A stretch of DNA of 28,034 bases from Denitrobacterium sp024691475. GTDB taxonomy: Bacteria > Actinomycetota > Coriobacteriia > Coriobacteriales > Eggerthellaceae. Position numbers and translations under genes: made by a program. Under the pieces are notes generated by a model. That model did not search any database and was not told where the DNA came from. It was given only the letters and a program-made list of their open reading frames with translations. Positions 13,797 through 22,405 of this stretch are shown piece by piece (position 1 is the stretch's first letter; every line of letters begins with the position of its first letter). The stretch is from NCBI GenBank assembly GCA_024691475.1, contig JAILNP010000020.1:1-28034 (forward strand). Reading direction: 5' to 3'.

Positions 13797-15500
13797 CTAC
13801 GAGCGGTTGGCTCCCCGATACTCCAAGCAGAGCATGGTGAGGTCGTCGAACTGGGGCGCATCCTTCACGAAGGCATCGACGGAGCGGCGCATGTTGGTAA
13901 GAACCTGCTCGGGCGTGGCATCCTTATGCTCGTTCAGGGCATCCACCATGCGATCGAGGCCGAACATGTCCTCGTCGGCGTTCGTGGCCTCGGGCACGCC
14001 GTCGGTATACACGAACAGCTTCGAGCCGGGTCGAAGCACCATCTTGTAATCGCTATACTGAGCCTCCTCCAGCACGCCCACCATCACAGCATGCCTATCG
14101 CGGTACAGCGAGAACGCGCCATTCGGACGCTGCACCACGGGGTATTCGTGCGCGGCATTCGAAGCCGTGAGCTGGCCGGTTGAGATTTCCAAAATGGCCA
14201 CCCACACGGTGACGAACATGCCCGTGTCATTGCTTTCGCAAATCGCCTTGTTCGCGGCGTCGAGCGCCTCGGCGGGAGACTTGCCCATCCGCACGTGGTT
14301 CGCGATGGTGGTCTTGCTGGTCATCATGAACAGCGCCGCAGGAATGCCCTTGTCGGAAACGTCCGCAATCACCATGCACAGGTGGTCGTCATCCACGAGG
14401 AAGAAGTCGTAGAAATCGCCGCCCACCTCACGCGCCGGCGACATCGAGGCGTAGATCTCGAACTCGGGACGATCGGGGAAGGCCGGGAAGACGCGGGGAA
14501 GCGCAGATTCCTGGATGCGCGCGGCCATGAGGAGCTCGGCCTCCTCGCGTTCCCTCTCAGCCGTCGCCTGGGCTATCTTGTCCACGTACAGGATTTCGTT
14601 GTGCTCCATACGCGCAAGGGTCTCGGCAAGGTTCTCGAGCTCGTTGTCCGTCTTGACGTCGAGATTGCTGAAGTGATTCCCCTCTTGCTTCCCCTCCGAA
14701 CGATTTCGCGAGTATTCGTCGATGGCATTCGTAATGGCCTCGGTCGGCTGCACCAGCAACCGCATCGTTCGCCTATTCAACCTGAACATGATGATCATGA
14801 TCAAGATGAACGTGATGGCGAGGTACTGCGTGATGAACATAATGACCGAGCGGATGATGCGCGAGTCGGTTCCCACGGCGTACATGATGCCCGAAGAGGG
14901 GTCGCCCGGAACCAAATAGCACGCATACACCGCCAAGAAGCGCGACGAACCCGTAAGAATCGTATAGTCCGTGTACTTCTCGAAATCCCCGCTAAGCGAC
15001 CTCTTGAGGAACTCCTCGGGAATTTCCTCCACAGCGCCGATTTCCGTCAAGTCGGACTCATCCCCCGATGAGGCGGCCACGAGGACGGCCGTCTGGTTCT
15101 CCTCATCATAGCCAATCAAGGCCATCTCGAAGACATCCTCCGTATACACCGCATTCATCCTCGCGATCATATTCTGATACGCCTGGTCTTGCTGGATGGC
15201 AGCCGCGGCGTCGGCGTCGATGCCGGCCATGGGGTCGCCCGTCTTTTCCTTGGCCTCTTGATGCAACTGCATAACCTGGTTGACGAACGATGCACCACCC
15301 TCGTCGTAGGCAACGACGGCGCACATCTCGGCGTGAATCGCGGTCGTCTGCTGTACCTCGTTACTCGCGTGGCCAACGAAGAGCACAACTCCCACCACCA
15401 GGCTTATCAGCTGAAGCGCAATGAGGTAGACAAGCGTGACGCGATTCTGCCGCAGCATGCGCGAACGGGGCTTTTTCTGACCCTGCACCTTCTTGAACAT
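13797..15500 (-). CDS. Membrane-anchored PP2C-type SpoIIE/RsbU serine phosphatase
   Basis: The protein has 567 residues. TM1 is at about 21-43, an extracytoplasmic sensor region spans 44-217, and TM2 is at about 218-239. A HAMP-like/coiled-coil linker (about 240-330) follows, then a PP2C domain from about 345. Metal-binding aspartates are visible in EVGGDFYDFF (358-367), IADVSDKGIPAALFM (378-392) and the C-terminal FDDLTMLCLEY. Such phosphatases remove phosphate from STAS-domain anti-sigma antagonists in response to signals. GGGGGAG precedes ATG 15500, 29 bp after the ligase stop. It is the last of four same-strand genes. Both STAS domains encoded upstream carry the phospho-acceptor-type serine, so they are its natural substrates. 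The matching RsbW-type kinase is not in the window. Confidence 0.9.
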   Translation of the reverse strand: MFKKVQGQKKPRSRMLRQNRVTLVYLIALQLISLVVGVVLFVGHASNEVQQTTAIHAEMCAVVAYDEGGASFVNQVMQLHQEAKEKTGDPMAGIDADAAAAIQQDQAYQNMIARMNAVYTEDVFEMALIGYDEENQTAVLVAASSGDESDLTEIGAVEEIPEEFLKRSLSGDFEKYTDYTILTGSSRFLAVYACYLVPGDPSSGIMYAVGTDSRIIRSVIMFITQYLAITFILIMIIMFRLNRRTMRLLVQPTEAITNAIDEYSRNRSEGKQEGNHFSNLDVKTDNELENLAETLARMEHNEILYVDKIAQATAEREREEAELLMAARIQESALPRVFPAFPDRPEFEIYASMSPAREVGGDFYDFFLVDDDHLCMVIADVSDKGIPAALFMMTSKTTIANHVRMGKSPAEALDAANKAICESNDTGMFVTVWVAILEISTGQLTASNAAHEYPVVQRPNGAFSLYRDRHAVMVGVLEEAQYSDYKMVLRPGSKLFVYTDGVPEATNADEDMFGLDRMVDALNEHKDATPEQVLTNMRRSVDAFVKDAPQFDDLTMLCLEYRGANRS

Positions 15501-15529
15501 GTCCGCTCCCCCCTCGCGCCTATCTCAGC

Positions 15530-17455
15530 CTATTTGCCCTGCTCGAGCGCCGCAGCCCGCGCGTTCATGTCACGCTTGAGCGCCACGGCATCCACCTTGC
15601 CATTCGAGAGCAGGGGGAACTCATCGTACTGGAACACGTACGCGGGAATCTTGTACTTTGCGAGACGCCCGCTCAGAAACTGCAGCAGGGCATCCACGTC
15701 GAGCGTCGCTCCATCTTTCATGGTAACGCTCGCACCCACGACCTCGCCAAAGAAGTCATGCGGCACGCCCTGCACCTTCACATCGGCCACCTGGGGAAAT
15801 GCCGAAATGGCCTCGGCGATTTCGGAGGGCATGATGTTCTCGCCGCCGCGGATGATGAGCTCCTTGGCGCGCCCCGTCAGATGCAGGTAGCCATCTTCGT
15901 CGAAGAAGCCGAGGTCACCGGTATGGAGCCAGCCGCCGTCGTCAACCGACTGCAGCTCGAGCGGCACCTTGTAGTAGCTGCACATGAGGTTGTATCCCTC
16001 GACGATGATCTCGCCGGTAACGCCTGGCTCGCAGTCGACGCCCGTCTGCGGGTCGACGACGGCAATCTGGATGTTGCTGATGGGCATGCCAACCGTCGAG
16101 ATAACGCGCTCGATCGGGTCGTCGTACATCGTCATGCTCACCGGCGCCATCTCGCTCAGGCCGTAGGCCGTCACGAAATGCGCCGAGGGGAACATGTCGC
16201 GCATCCTGTGTATCTGCGTGGCGGTGGCGGGAGCACCCGCCAGTATGACGCACCTGAGCGTGGCAACGCGCTCCTTCGAGAAGCCCTTGTTGTTCATGAC
16301 AGCCAGCACCATCGTGGGCACGGAATGGAAGAGCGTGCACCCGAAGGTTTCGATGGTATCGAGCAGCGCATTCGTGCGCGTGCTCTCGGGAATGACGATG
16401 AGGGCGTTCTTCATCACGTTGCAGAAGAAGCCCGCGGTCATGCCAAAGATATGGAACAGCGGAATGAGCAGGCACAGCTTGTCGCGGTCATCGACCCCGA
16501 CCTCATCGGACATGGCCTGCGACGCATTGAGGATGTTATACGCCGAGAGCAGAACGCCCTTGGGCGTGCCCGTGGACCCCGAGGTGTAGATCATGACGCA
16601 TACGTCATCGACCTCGACCTTGTCATCGTAGAGGCCGCGCACGGAGTCGTACTCGCCCAGGCGCTCGGTGAAGTCGATGGCGCTGCTGATGTTGTAGAAT
16701 GCGCGGATCTGGTTATCTTCCGCCGCCTGAATGTCCGCCAGGAACGACTCCTCGTCCTTCATGGTGGCAATCTCGCCGTAGCACATATGCGTGATATCGC
16801 CCGCAAGCGACACGGTGGCGATTTCCTTCGCGCTGTAGTTGAAGTTCATGAGGCACGCGATGCCGCCGAGCTTCTGGATGGCGAAGAACGCGATGATCCA
16901 ATTCGCCGAGTTGCTCGAGCAGATGCCCACGTGGGTGCCCTTGCGCACGCCCTGCTCATGAAGATCGTGCGCGACTATCTGCGCGCAGGCTTCGAGCTTT
17001 TCCCACGTATAGGAAACACCCAGGTGAGAGACGATTTCGACATGGGGGGACCGGGATGAGTACGTGGAGAGAATCTCCTTGAAGGAAGACAGCACGAACG
17101 TCGCCGCGCCCTCCTGTGCCAGCTTGATATCGAACAGCGCGTCGTAGCCGACGATACGAAACGTGTCGTAGATCAGGTCGTTCACGTTGACGATGCTCAG
17201 ATTGCCGCCGCCAACCTTCTTCGCGGCCGACATGATGACCCTCAGGCCGGCGGAAGAGATGTAGCTCACATCCCGAAAATCGAACACGAGACGATGACCA
17301 GCGCAATCGAGGTCCGCAACCGCGCGCTGCAGATCCTTATGCGTGCACGCGTCTATGCGGCCCGATACCTCGAGCACGATAGTGCTCTCGTCTTGTTGCG
17401 TCACACGGACATCCACAGCGTCCCCCGTCCCTCTTGTAAGCAGGTCTTTCCCCAT
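15530..17455 (-). CDS. STAS domain fused to acyl/aryl-AMP ligase
   Basis: The protein is 641 residues in two parts. Residues about 12-115 form a STAS (SpoIIAA-like) domain with DVSYISSAGLRVIMSAAKK; Ser68 is the likely phosphorylation site. From about 130 an ANL-superfamily adenylating domain follows: VMIYTSGSTGTPKGV (A3), FVTAYGLSEMAP (A5), WLHTGDLGFFDEDG (A7), GRAKELIIRGGENIMPSEI (A8) and LLSNGKVDAVAL with the catalytic lysine (A10). Such ligases make acyl-adenylates and load CoA or a carrier protein. No carrier domain is fused, so the substrate may go to the carrier in the synthetase upstream. The STAS fusion is unusual and suggests phosphorylation-controlled activity or localisation. Chain length and substrate cannot be read from the motifs. 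Confidence 0.9.
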   Translation of the reverse strand: MGKDLLTRGTGDAVDVRVTQQDESTIVLEVSGRIDACTHKDLQRAVADLDCAGHRLVFDFRDVSYISSAGLRVIMSAAKKVGGGNLSIVNVNDLIYDTFRIVGYDALFDIKLAQEGAATFVLSSFKEILSTYSSRSPHVEIVSHLGVSYTWEKLEACAQIVAHDLHEQGVRKGTHVGICSSNSANWIIAFFAIQKLGGIACLMNFNYSAKEIATVSLAGDITHMCYGEIATMKDEESFLADIQAAEDNQIRAFYNISSAIDFTERLGEYDSVRGLYDDKVEVDDVCVMIYTSGSTGTPKGVLLSAYNILNASQAMSDEVGVDDRDKLCLLIPLFHIFGMTAGFFCNVMKNALIVIPESTRTNALLDTIETFGCTLFHSVPTMVLAVMNNKGFSKERVATLRCVILAGAPATATQIHRMRDMFPSAHFVTAYGLSEMAPVSMTMYDDPIERVISTVGMPISNIQIAVVDPQTGVDCEPGVTGEIIVEGYNLMCSYYKVPLELQSVDDGGWLHTGDLGFFDEDGYLHLTGRAKELIIRGGENIMPSEIAEAISAFPQVADVKVQGVPHDFFGEVVGASVTMKDGATLDVDALLQFLSGRLAKYKIPAYVFQYDEFPLLSNGKVDAVALKRDMNARAAALEQGK

Positions 17456-17513
17456 GCTATCTCATTTTGCACATGCAGGCGCCCACATCACGTAGGCTCC
17501 CAGCCTGCGCCCA

Positions 17514-17551
17514 CGGCGCTTCCGCACTGGCTACGGTTCGCGGAAGCGCCG
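17514..17551. other. 11-bp inverted repeat between synthetase and ligase genes
   Basis: CGGCGCTTCCG (17514-17524) is perfectly complementary to CGGAAGCGCCG (17541-17551). It sits in the 117-bp gap between the synthetase stop and the ligase start. A second pair, GCAGGC/GCCTGC, spans 17475-17508. With no T-tract in the - direction, I read it as a processing or stabilising hairpin within the operon rather than a full terminator. Confidence 0.45.
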
Positions 17552-17572
17552 CTCTCGACTGCCGAAAACAGC

Positions 17573-20500
17573 CTATATCGCATCCTCGAATCGCGTGGTC
17601 GCGGTCCAGTTGTCCTCGGCAGATACAAGCTTGCAGGCGATGTCCACCTGCCCCAGCTGGTCCATCAGGGCCTTTACGTACGCATCGGACGAGAAGTTCT
17701 GGATGACGGCCAGGTAGAAGGTGCCGTTGAGGTAGTTGAGCTCGAGCAGCATGTCGGTGCCGGCGGCATCGGTGATGCAGTAGAACTCGTCGATGTAGGC
17801 ATCCATGTCGCCGAGCGTGCGGTTGCCCGTGTAGGAGACGATCGCCGACGCCACGGCATTGCCCTGAAGGTCCTTCAGCAGGTCGATCTTCTGCTGCACC
17901 AGATTGAGCATGTCGATCTTCTCGAGGCTAGCCTTACGCTGCTTCACGGCGTAGAGCACGTTGTCGGTAATGGTCTGCGCGATAATCTGCCCGCGCGCAA
18001 TCGTGCACGATTTGCCCAAGTCGTCGAGCGGGCGACTGGCGGGGAAATCGATGCCGATGGTATCGGTGCCGAAGTTGTAGTTCTCGTAGTTGCCCAGCAG
18101 CGCCTTCTGGTTGATGCCGATGCCAATCGTGATGTCCCTGCTCATCTGCGGGTCGATTGCGCGGATGGCCCTGGCCATGAGCACGGCGAGCACGGCATTA
18201 GGGCTGCCGTCGTTCTCGCGGCAGAAGCGGAGCATATCCTCGCCCGAGAACTGCAGGAAGAAGAACTTCTTCTCGCCATCCATGGGCACGGGGCCCTCCT
18301 CGAACTTGTAGAAGTCGACCGGCTGCTTCACGAGCATCGGCTTCTTTACCTTGGCGATGTCCTCCATGGAATATGGGCAGCCCAGCTCGCCCTTCACGAA
18401 GTCGGTGCCCGGCAGGCGCAGGCCCGCGGGGTTGAGGCGGTCTTCGGTGACCTTGGTGAAGTAGAGGTACAGCAGCGCCTTGAGATAGGGCATGACGCCC
18501 GCGCCATCGGTGAGGCTATGCGCAATCTCGACGCACAGTCGCTTGCCCTCGTACTTAACGGCAAGCAGATGGTAGTTGTTATCCTTCGAGCCGATGACCG
18601 TGCGCTCCCAGTCGTTGCGCACGCACACCGGCAACGGGTTGGGAATGGAGCGCAGCTCCTGCTCGATGGCCTTCACGCGCACGTAGAAGTAGGGGAAGCG
18701 CTCGCGCAGCTCCTCCACCGATTCCGCCAGCGCCTCGCCATCGACTTCGTCGAGCAGCGTGAAGTACGAGGACATGACGAAGGGATGGTCCTCGTTGGCA
18801 ATGTAGAAGATTGGGTCGTAGAAGCGGTTCTTGTGCGTCTCCACGCCCAGAAGCATGCGCGCTTCCTCGTCGCGCGATGCCGACATGCGCAGCAGGTCGG
18901 CCACCTTCACGGAAGAAGGATCGCCCACGTCGATGAGGTAGTCGGCGTAGAGGGTGATCTCGTCGCCGAAGGCCGCGATGCGCTCGTTCGAGAAGGCGTT
19001 CTTCATGTAGGAGAGCAGGAACGTGATGCTGTCGGGACGCTCGAACACCTGCAGCATGGTGCTGCGCAGGGCCGCTTCGTTGCGAGCGTCGAGCGGCTCG
19101 AGGCCCGCGCCCATGCGCTCCAGGAAGCTCATGTCCATAATGGCTGACGTCTCGTACACGAGCGCGAAGACATCGCGCTCGTAGGCATTCTCGCTCTCGA
19201 CCACCCAGTCGTAGGCGCTGTTCGCGATGCCGTCGGCGGACTGCTTCGCAATGCCCGCATACAGATCGGCCAGCGTGTCGTACTCTTCGAGCCTCAGGCC
19301 CACGGGGAGCGTGCTGGAAAGTAGGCCGCCCGCCGACTTCCTGCGCTGGTCGACGCGATTGTGGAACACGAACGAGGTAATGACGTCGTTCTTGCAGCTG
19401 AGCTTCGCAAGCGCCAGCGAGCACACGGCGATCATGAAGCCGTTGCGGCTGATGCCGCAGGTCTGCTCCATGCGCGCGAGGTTATCGGGCGTAATCGACG
19501 ACGAAATGCCGAAGGTTGCGTTCACGTTGCCAGGTTCGGAGACGTCGGACTCGATGTTGTAGACCCAGTCGATGCCCTCGTAATTCTCCTGGTAATAGTC
19601 GTACGCCTGCTGATAGGCGCTCGTCTCGCGCAGCCTCTCGGCGTCCTCGAGGTAGGAATAGTACGTGTCGAGGTCCAGGGGCTCGCCGGTGTAGGCATCG
19701 GCGATGCTCTTGAAGATGAGCTGCATGCTCGAGCCGTCCATGACCACGTGATGGAACACGAGCATCATGTAGACGTTGGAATCGGTTTGGATAACGCGCA
19801 AGCGCACCATTGGCTCGCCGAGCACATCGAAGGTTTCGAGGGGACGCTGCTTGAAGTCCTCGAACTCCCAGTCGCTCATGTACTCCAGCAGCAGGCGGGC
19901 GCGCTTGGACTCGTCGTAGCGCTGCTGCAGCTCGCAGTCCTCGTTGAACTCGAAGACGGTCGAGAATATCGGGTGATTCTCCATCACCTTGCGACCAGCC
20001 TCGAGCACGCGACGCGGGTCGGCGTCCTCGCCAAACGAGAACAGGAACGGGAAGATCCACATGGGAGCCTTGGGCGTGAAGAGCTGGTAGTCGATGACGC
20101 CGCGGATGACGGGCGGCACGAAGTGCGGCACCTGGCGGGCCCGCATCTCCTTCTCCTCCTCGGTGATGTCCTCCTGGCCCTCGGTCTTCTCGCGGTAGAT
20201 CTGCGCGATGCGCTCGGGCGTGGCGCCCTGGAACACATCCACGGCGCTCAGGGCCTCAAGCCCCACTTCGGCCACGAGTTCCATGGCCAGCACCGACTTG
20301 CCGCCAAGCTCGTAGAAGTTCTCGGTAACGCCCACGTGGTCCACGCCCAGCACCTTTTCGAAGGCCGCGCACAGCGCACGCTCCACGTCGTCGCGCGGGG
20401 CGACGTACTCGGCGCGCTGGACGTTGACGCTCGGGTCGGGCAGGGCCTTGCGGTCGAGCTTGCCGTTGGGCAGGAGAGGCAGCTTCTCGATTGGCACGAA

Positions 20501-21841
20501 ATAGGAGGGAATCATGTAGTAGGGAACATGCTCGCCCATGGCGGCGCGCAGCTCGGCCGCCGTTTGTGGGATGTCCTCCCCCTGCTTGTAGTACAGCGCG
20601 ACAAAGGACTTCTCGGGATTCTCGAAGCCCTTGGCGGCGCACCATGCGACGCCCGTGACCTTCTTGAACGCGGATTCGATTTCGGCGGGCTCGATGCGGT
20701 TGCCGTCGATCTTGATCATGTCGTTGGCGCGGCCCACGAGAATCAGGTCGCCGTTCTCGTCCTTGCGCCCCAGGTCACCCGTGTGATAAATGTGATCCCT
20801 AAATGCGGCCGCCGTCTGCTCGGGCAGGTTCACGTAGCCACGCGTAAAATAGCTTTCAAAGCAGATTTCGCCCGTCTCGCCCTGCGGGACCTCGTTTCCA
20901 CCCTCATCCAGAAGCACGATCTCGAGCCCGGGCACCATGGGCTTTCCCACGGGGCACACGTCATAGGGCCTATCTATCTTGAACAGGCAGACCTTGAAGC
21001 CGCCCTCGCTCATGCTGTAGTTGTTGTAGATGGTCGCGTCGTCCAGGTAGATGCCATTGGCGGGCTCGCTGCCCGTCGTGATCGTCTTCACGCATGGAGG
21101 AATACGCTTGCCCACCGCACGGATCATGGAAGGCGACAGGAACGTGTTGTCGATTTCCTTCTGCGCGAGGTATTCCATGAACTTGAGCGGGTTCTTGGCA
21201 ACGGAATAGGGCACCACGTAAAGGCAGCGCCGCTGCTGGAAGCAATTCATGAAGACAAGAAGCGAGGCGACGAAGTTGAGGGGCGCAATGAGTGCGAAGT
21301 GCTCCAGACCGGGAACCATCCCCGTCGACCCGCGCAGCGAGAGCAGGTGGAGCTCGACGACGCCGTACTCGTGCACCACGCCCTTGGGCGTTCCCGTGGA
21401 GCCCGAGGTGTACACGGCGAAGGCCGCATCGTGGTAATCGGCCATCACGAAGCCAGGGCGCGGTTCCTCCTCGCGGATTTCGCGCCAGGCGTCCATGTCT
21501 ATGACGAGCTTGCAGCCCAAATCGCCCTTGATGAACTCGATGCGCTCGGGAACGTAGTTATCCTCGAGTATGGTGAAGGCCGCGCCGGCCTTCCACACGC
21601 CGAGGGCCGCAATGAAGGGAAGCACGCCACGCGGGAGCAGGATGAGCACGAAGTCGTCGCGCCCGATGTTGCGCTTCTGCAGATAGCCGTACACGCGCGC
21701 CGACATGTCGTTTACGCGCTCGCGCGTCCAATAATTTATCGACTGGTCGTCCACAAGCATGAGGGCGTCGGGGTCGTCCTGCACGGTCCGCAGGAACTTG
21801 CGCATGAAATAGGGTTCGTTATCCAGGATAGAGAGGTCCAT
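17573..21841 (-). CDS. NRPS-like synthetase, A-PCP-C-C* architecture
   Basis: The protein has 1422 residues. The adenylation domain (about 1-470) shows FAVYTSGSTGTPKGVVH (A3), YNNYSMSEGG (A5), YHTGDLGRKDENGD (A7) and LLPNGKLDRKAL with Lys461 (A10). The A4 region reads APLNFVASLLVFM and lacks the FDxS aspartate that holds the alpha-amine in amino-acid A domains. A carrier domain follows with ELGGKSVLAM; Ser516 would take phosphopantetheine. The first condensation domain (about 575-990) has HHVVMDG at 697-703. A second condensation/acyltransferase-like domain (about 1000-1422) has HSLTDGAG at 1108-1115. There is no thioesterase or reductase, so release may be by the last domain onto an acceptor. 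ATG 21841 is preceded by GGAAGG, 25 bp after the STAS gene stop. The product is unknown. Confidence 0.9.
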   Translation of the reverse strand: MDLSILDNEPYFMRKFLRTVQDDPDALMLVDDQSINYWTRERVNDMSARVYGYLQKRNIGRDDFVLILLPRGVLPFIAALGVWKAGAAFTILEDNYVPERIEFIKGDLGCKLVIDMDAWREIREEEPRPGFVMADYHDAAFAVYTSGSTGTPKGVVHEYGVVELHLLSLRGSTGMVPGLEHFALIAPLNFVASLLVFMNCFQQRRCLYVVPYSVAKNPLKFMEYLAQKEIDNTFLSPSMIRAVGKRIPPCVKTITTGSEPANGIYLDDATIYNNYSMSEGGFKVCLFKIDRPYDVCPVGKPMVPGLEIVLLDEGGNEVPQGETGEICFESYFTRGYVNLPEQTAAAFRDHIYHTGDLGRKDENGDLILVGRANDMIKIDGNRIEPAEIESAFKKVTGVAWCAAKGFENPEKSFVALYYKQGEDIPQTAAELRAAMGEHVPYYMIPSYFVPIEKLPLLPNGKLDRKALPDPSVNVQRAEYVAPRDDVERALCAAFEKVLGVDHVGVTENFYELGGKSVLAMELVAEVGLEALSAVDVFQGATPERIAQIYREKTEGQEDITEEEKEMRARQVPHFVPPVIRGVIDYQLFTPKAPMWIFPFLFSFGEDADPRRVLEAGRKVMENHPIFSTVFEFNEDCELQQRYDESKRARLLLEYMSDWEFEDFKQRPLETFDVLGEPMVRLRVIQTDSNVYMMLVFHHVVMDGSSMQLIFKSIADAYTGEPLDLDTYYSYLEDAERLRETSAYQQAYDYYQENYEGIDWVYNIESDVSEPGNVNATFGISSSITPDNLARMEQTCGISRNGFMIAVCSLALAKLSCKNDVITSFVFHNRVDQRRKSAGGLLSSTLPVGLRLEEYDTLADLYAGIAKQSADGIANSAYDWVVESENAYERDVFALVYETSAIMDMSFLERMGAGLEPLDARNEAALRSTMLQVFERPDSITFLLSYMKNAFSNERIAAFGDEITLYADYLIDVGDPSSVKVADLLRMSASRDEEARMLLGVETHKNRFYDPIFYIANEDHPFVMSSYFTLLDEVDGEALAESVEELRERFPYFYVRVKAIEQELRSIPNPLPVCVRNDWERTVIGSKDNNYHLLAVKYEGKRLCVEIAHSLTDGAGVMPYLKALLYLYFTKVTEDRLNPAGLRLPGTDFVKGELGCPYSMEDIAKVKKPMLVKQPVDFYKFEEGPVPMDGEKKFFFLQFSGEDMLRFCRENDGSPNAVLAVLMARAIRAIDPQMSRDITIGIGINQKALLGNYENYNFGTDTIGIDFPASRPLDDLGKSCTIARGQIIAQTITDNVLYAVKQRKASLEKIDMLNLVQQKIDLLKDLQGNAVASAIVSYTGNRTLGDMDAYIDEFYCITDAAGTDMLLELNYLNGTFYLAVIQNFSSDAYVKALMDQLGQVDIACKLVSAEDNWTATTRFEDAI

Positions 21842-21866
21842 GATCCACCAATCCTTCCCACGAGTG

Positions 21867-22166
21867 CTATTTGACGTTCAGGAGTTCCGTGAGATGCGTT
21901 ACCTCGAATATGCCACGCACTTCCTCGTTGGCATTCTCGATGGCGAACGTCGCGCCGCCACGGACGGATTTGCGCGCGGCGAGCAGGACGCGAAGCCCGG
22001 CGCTCGACACGTAGGAGACTTCGGAAGCGTCGACGATGACCTCGGTCATACCGTCGAACTCGCCCGCAAGCGACTTCTCGAGCTCCTTTGCCGTGAGGCT
22101 ATCGATGCGCCCCACGAGCACGATGGTCATCTTGGAACCATCCTTTTGTTTGCTGATTTCTAGCAT
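21867..22166 (-). CDS. STAS-domain anti-anti-sigma factor-like protein
   Basis: This 99-residue single-domain protein is of the SpoIIAA/RsbV type. VDASEVSYVSSAGLRVLLAA holds the conserved serine pair (S54/S55), the probable phosphorylation site. TIVLVGRIDSLTAKELEKSL is the typical second-strand and helix region. I start at ATG 22166, preceded by GGAAAGGATGGGGC; the upstream GTG at 22193 is less well placed. It is the first gene of the four-gene run, about 45 bp after a TATAAT box. In known partner-switching systems this protein, when unphosphorylated, binds and sequesters an anti-sigma kinase. Its pairing here with a synthetase and a second STAS domain is unusual, and the kinase and sigma factor must lie elsewhere or be absent. 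Confidence 0.9.
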   Translation of the reverse strand: MLEISKQKDGSKMTIVLVGRIDSLTAKELEKSLAGEFDGMTEVIVDASEVSYVSSAGLRVLLAARKSVRGGATFAIENANEEVRGIFEVTHLTELLNVK

Positions 22167-22216
22167 GCCCCATCCTTTCCCCCAACGACCCACTGGGATT
22201 TACCGCTATGGATGGA

Positions 22217-22222
22217 ATTATA
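22217..22222 (-). promoter_or_regulatory. Candidate -10 box of the STAS/synthetase operon
   Basis: TATAAT on the - strand, 50 bp before the first start codon of the run. A matching -35 hexamer at 16-18 bp is not convincing, so an activator or alternative factor may be needed. Confidence 0.45.
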
Positions 22223-22280
22223 TAATGCTCAGGCTTGGTCGATTTCGTGGATTGACGCAGTTTGACCCGTCTGTTATATG

Positions 22281-22314
22281 CAGGTGACAACAGAGCCACA
22301 CCCCGTCACCCCTG
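22281..22314. repeat. Possible degenerate REP-type palindrome
   Basis: CAGGTGAC at 22281-22288 and GTCACCCCTG at 22305-22314 form imperfect arms like those of the 3017-4565 REP copies, but the GGGACGGTT centre is poorly kept (CAGAGCCACACC). It may be a decayed copy or coincidence. Confidence 0.35.
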
Positions 22315-22356
22315 AACCAAAAAACGACGGGGCCGCGAATGCTCGCAGCTCCGTCG
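22315..22356 (-). terminator. Intrinsic terminator of the flavoprotein gene
   Basis: On the - strand, CGACGGAGC (22356-22348) pairs with GCCCCGTCG (22333-22325), a 9-bp stem with one G-U pair, followed directly by TTTTTT (22324-22319). It lies 50 bp after the flavoprotein stop and insulates the STAS operon from upstream transcription. Confidence 0.8.
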
Positions 22357-22405
22357 CATCTGGGAGGGAAGCCCACATTGGGGCACGAATTATCTCAGTA
22401 GGCTA

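Noticed and set aside
17294..19147. 617-codon + strand frame across the synthetase-ligase junction
   Set aside because: It is a shadow of two genes with strong motif evidence, with no ribosome site or domain.
19361..21874. Very long open frame on the + strand opposite the synthetase
   Set aside because: It is an antisense shadow of a GC-rich gene: low-complexity His/Val/Leu/Asp-rich translation, no recognisable domain, while the - strand shows clear NRPS motifs.
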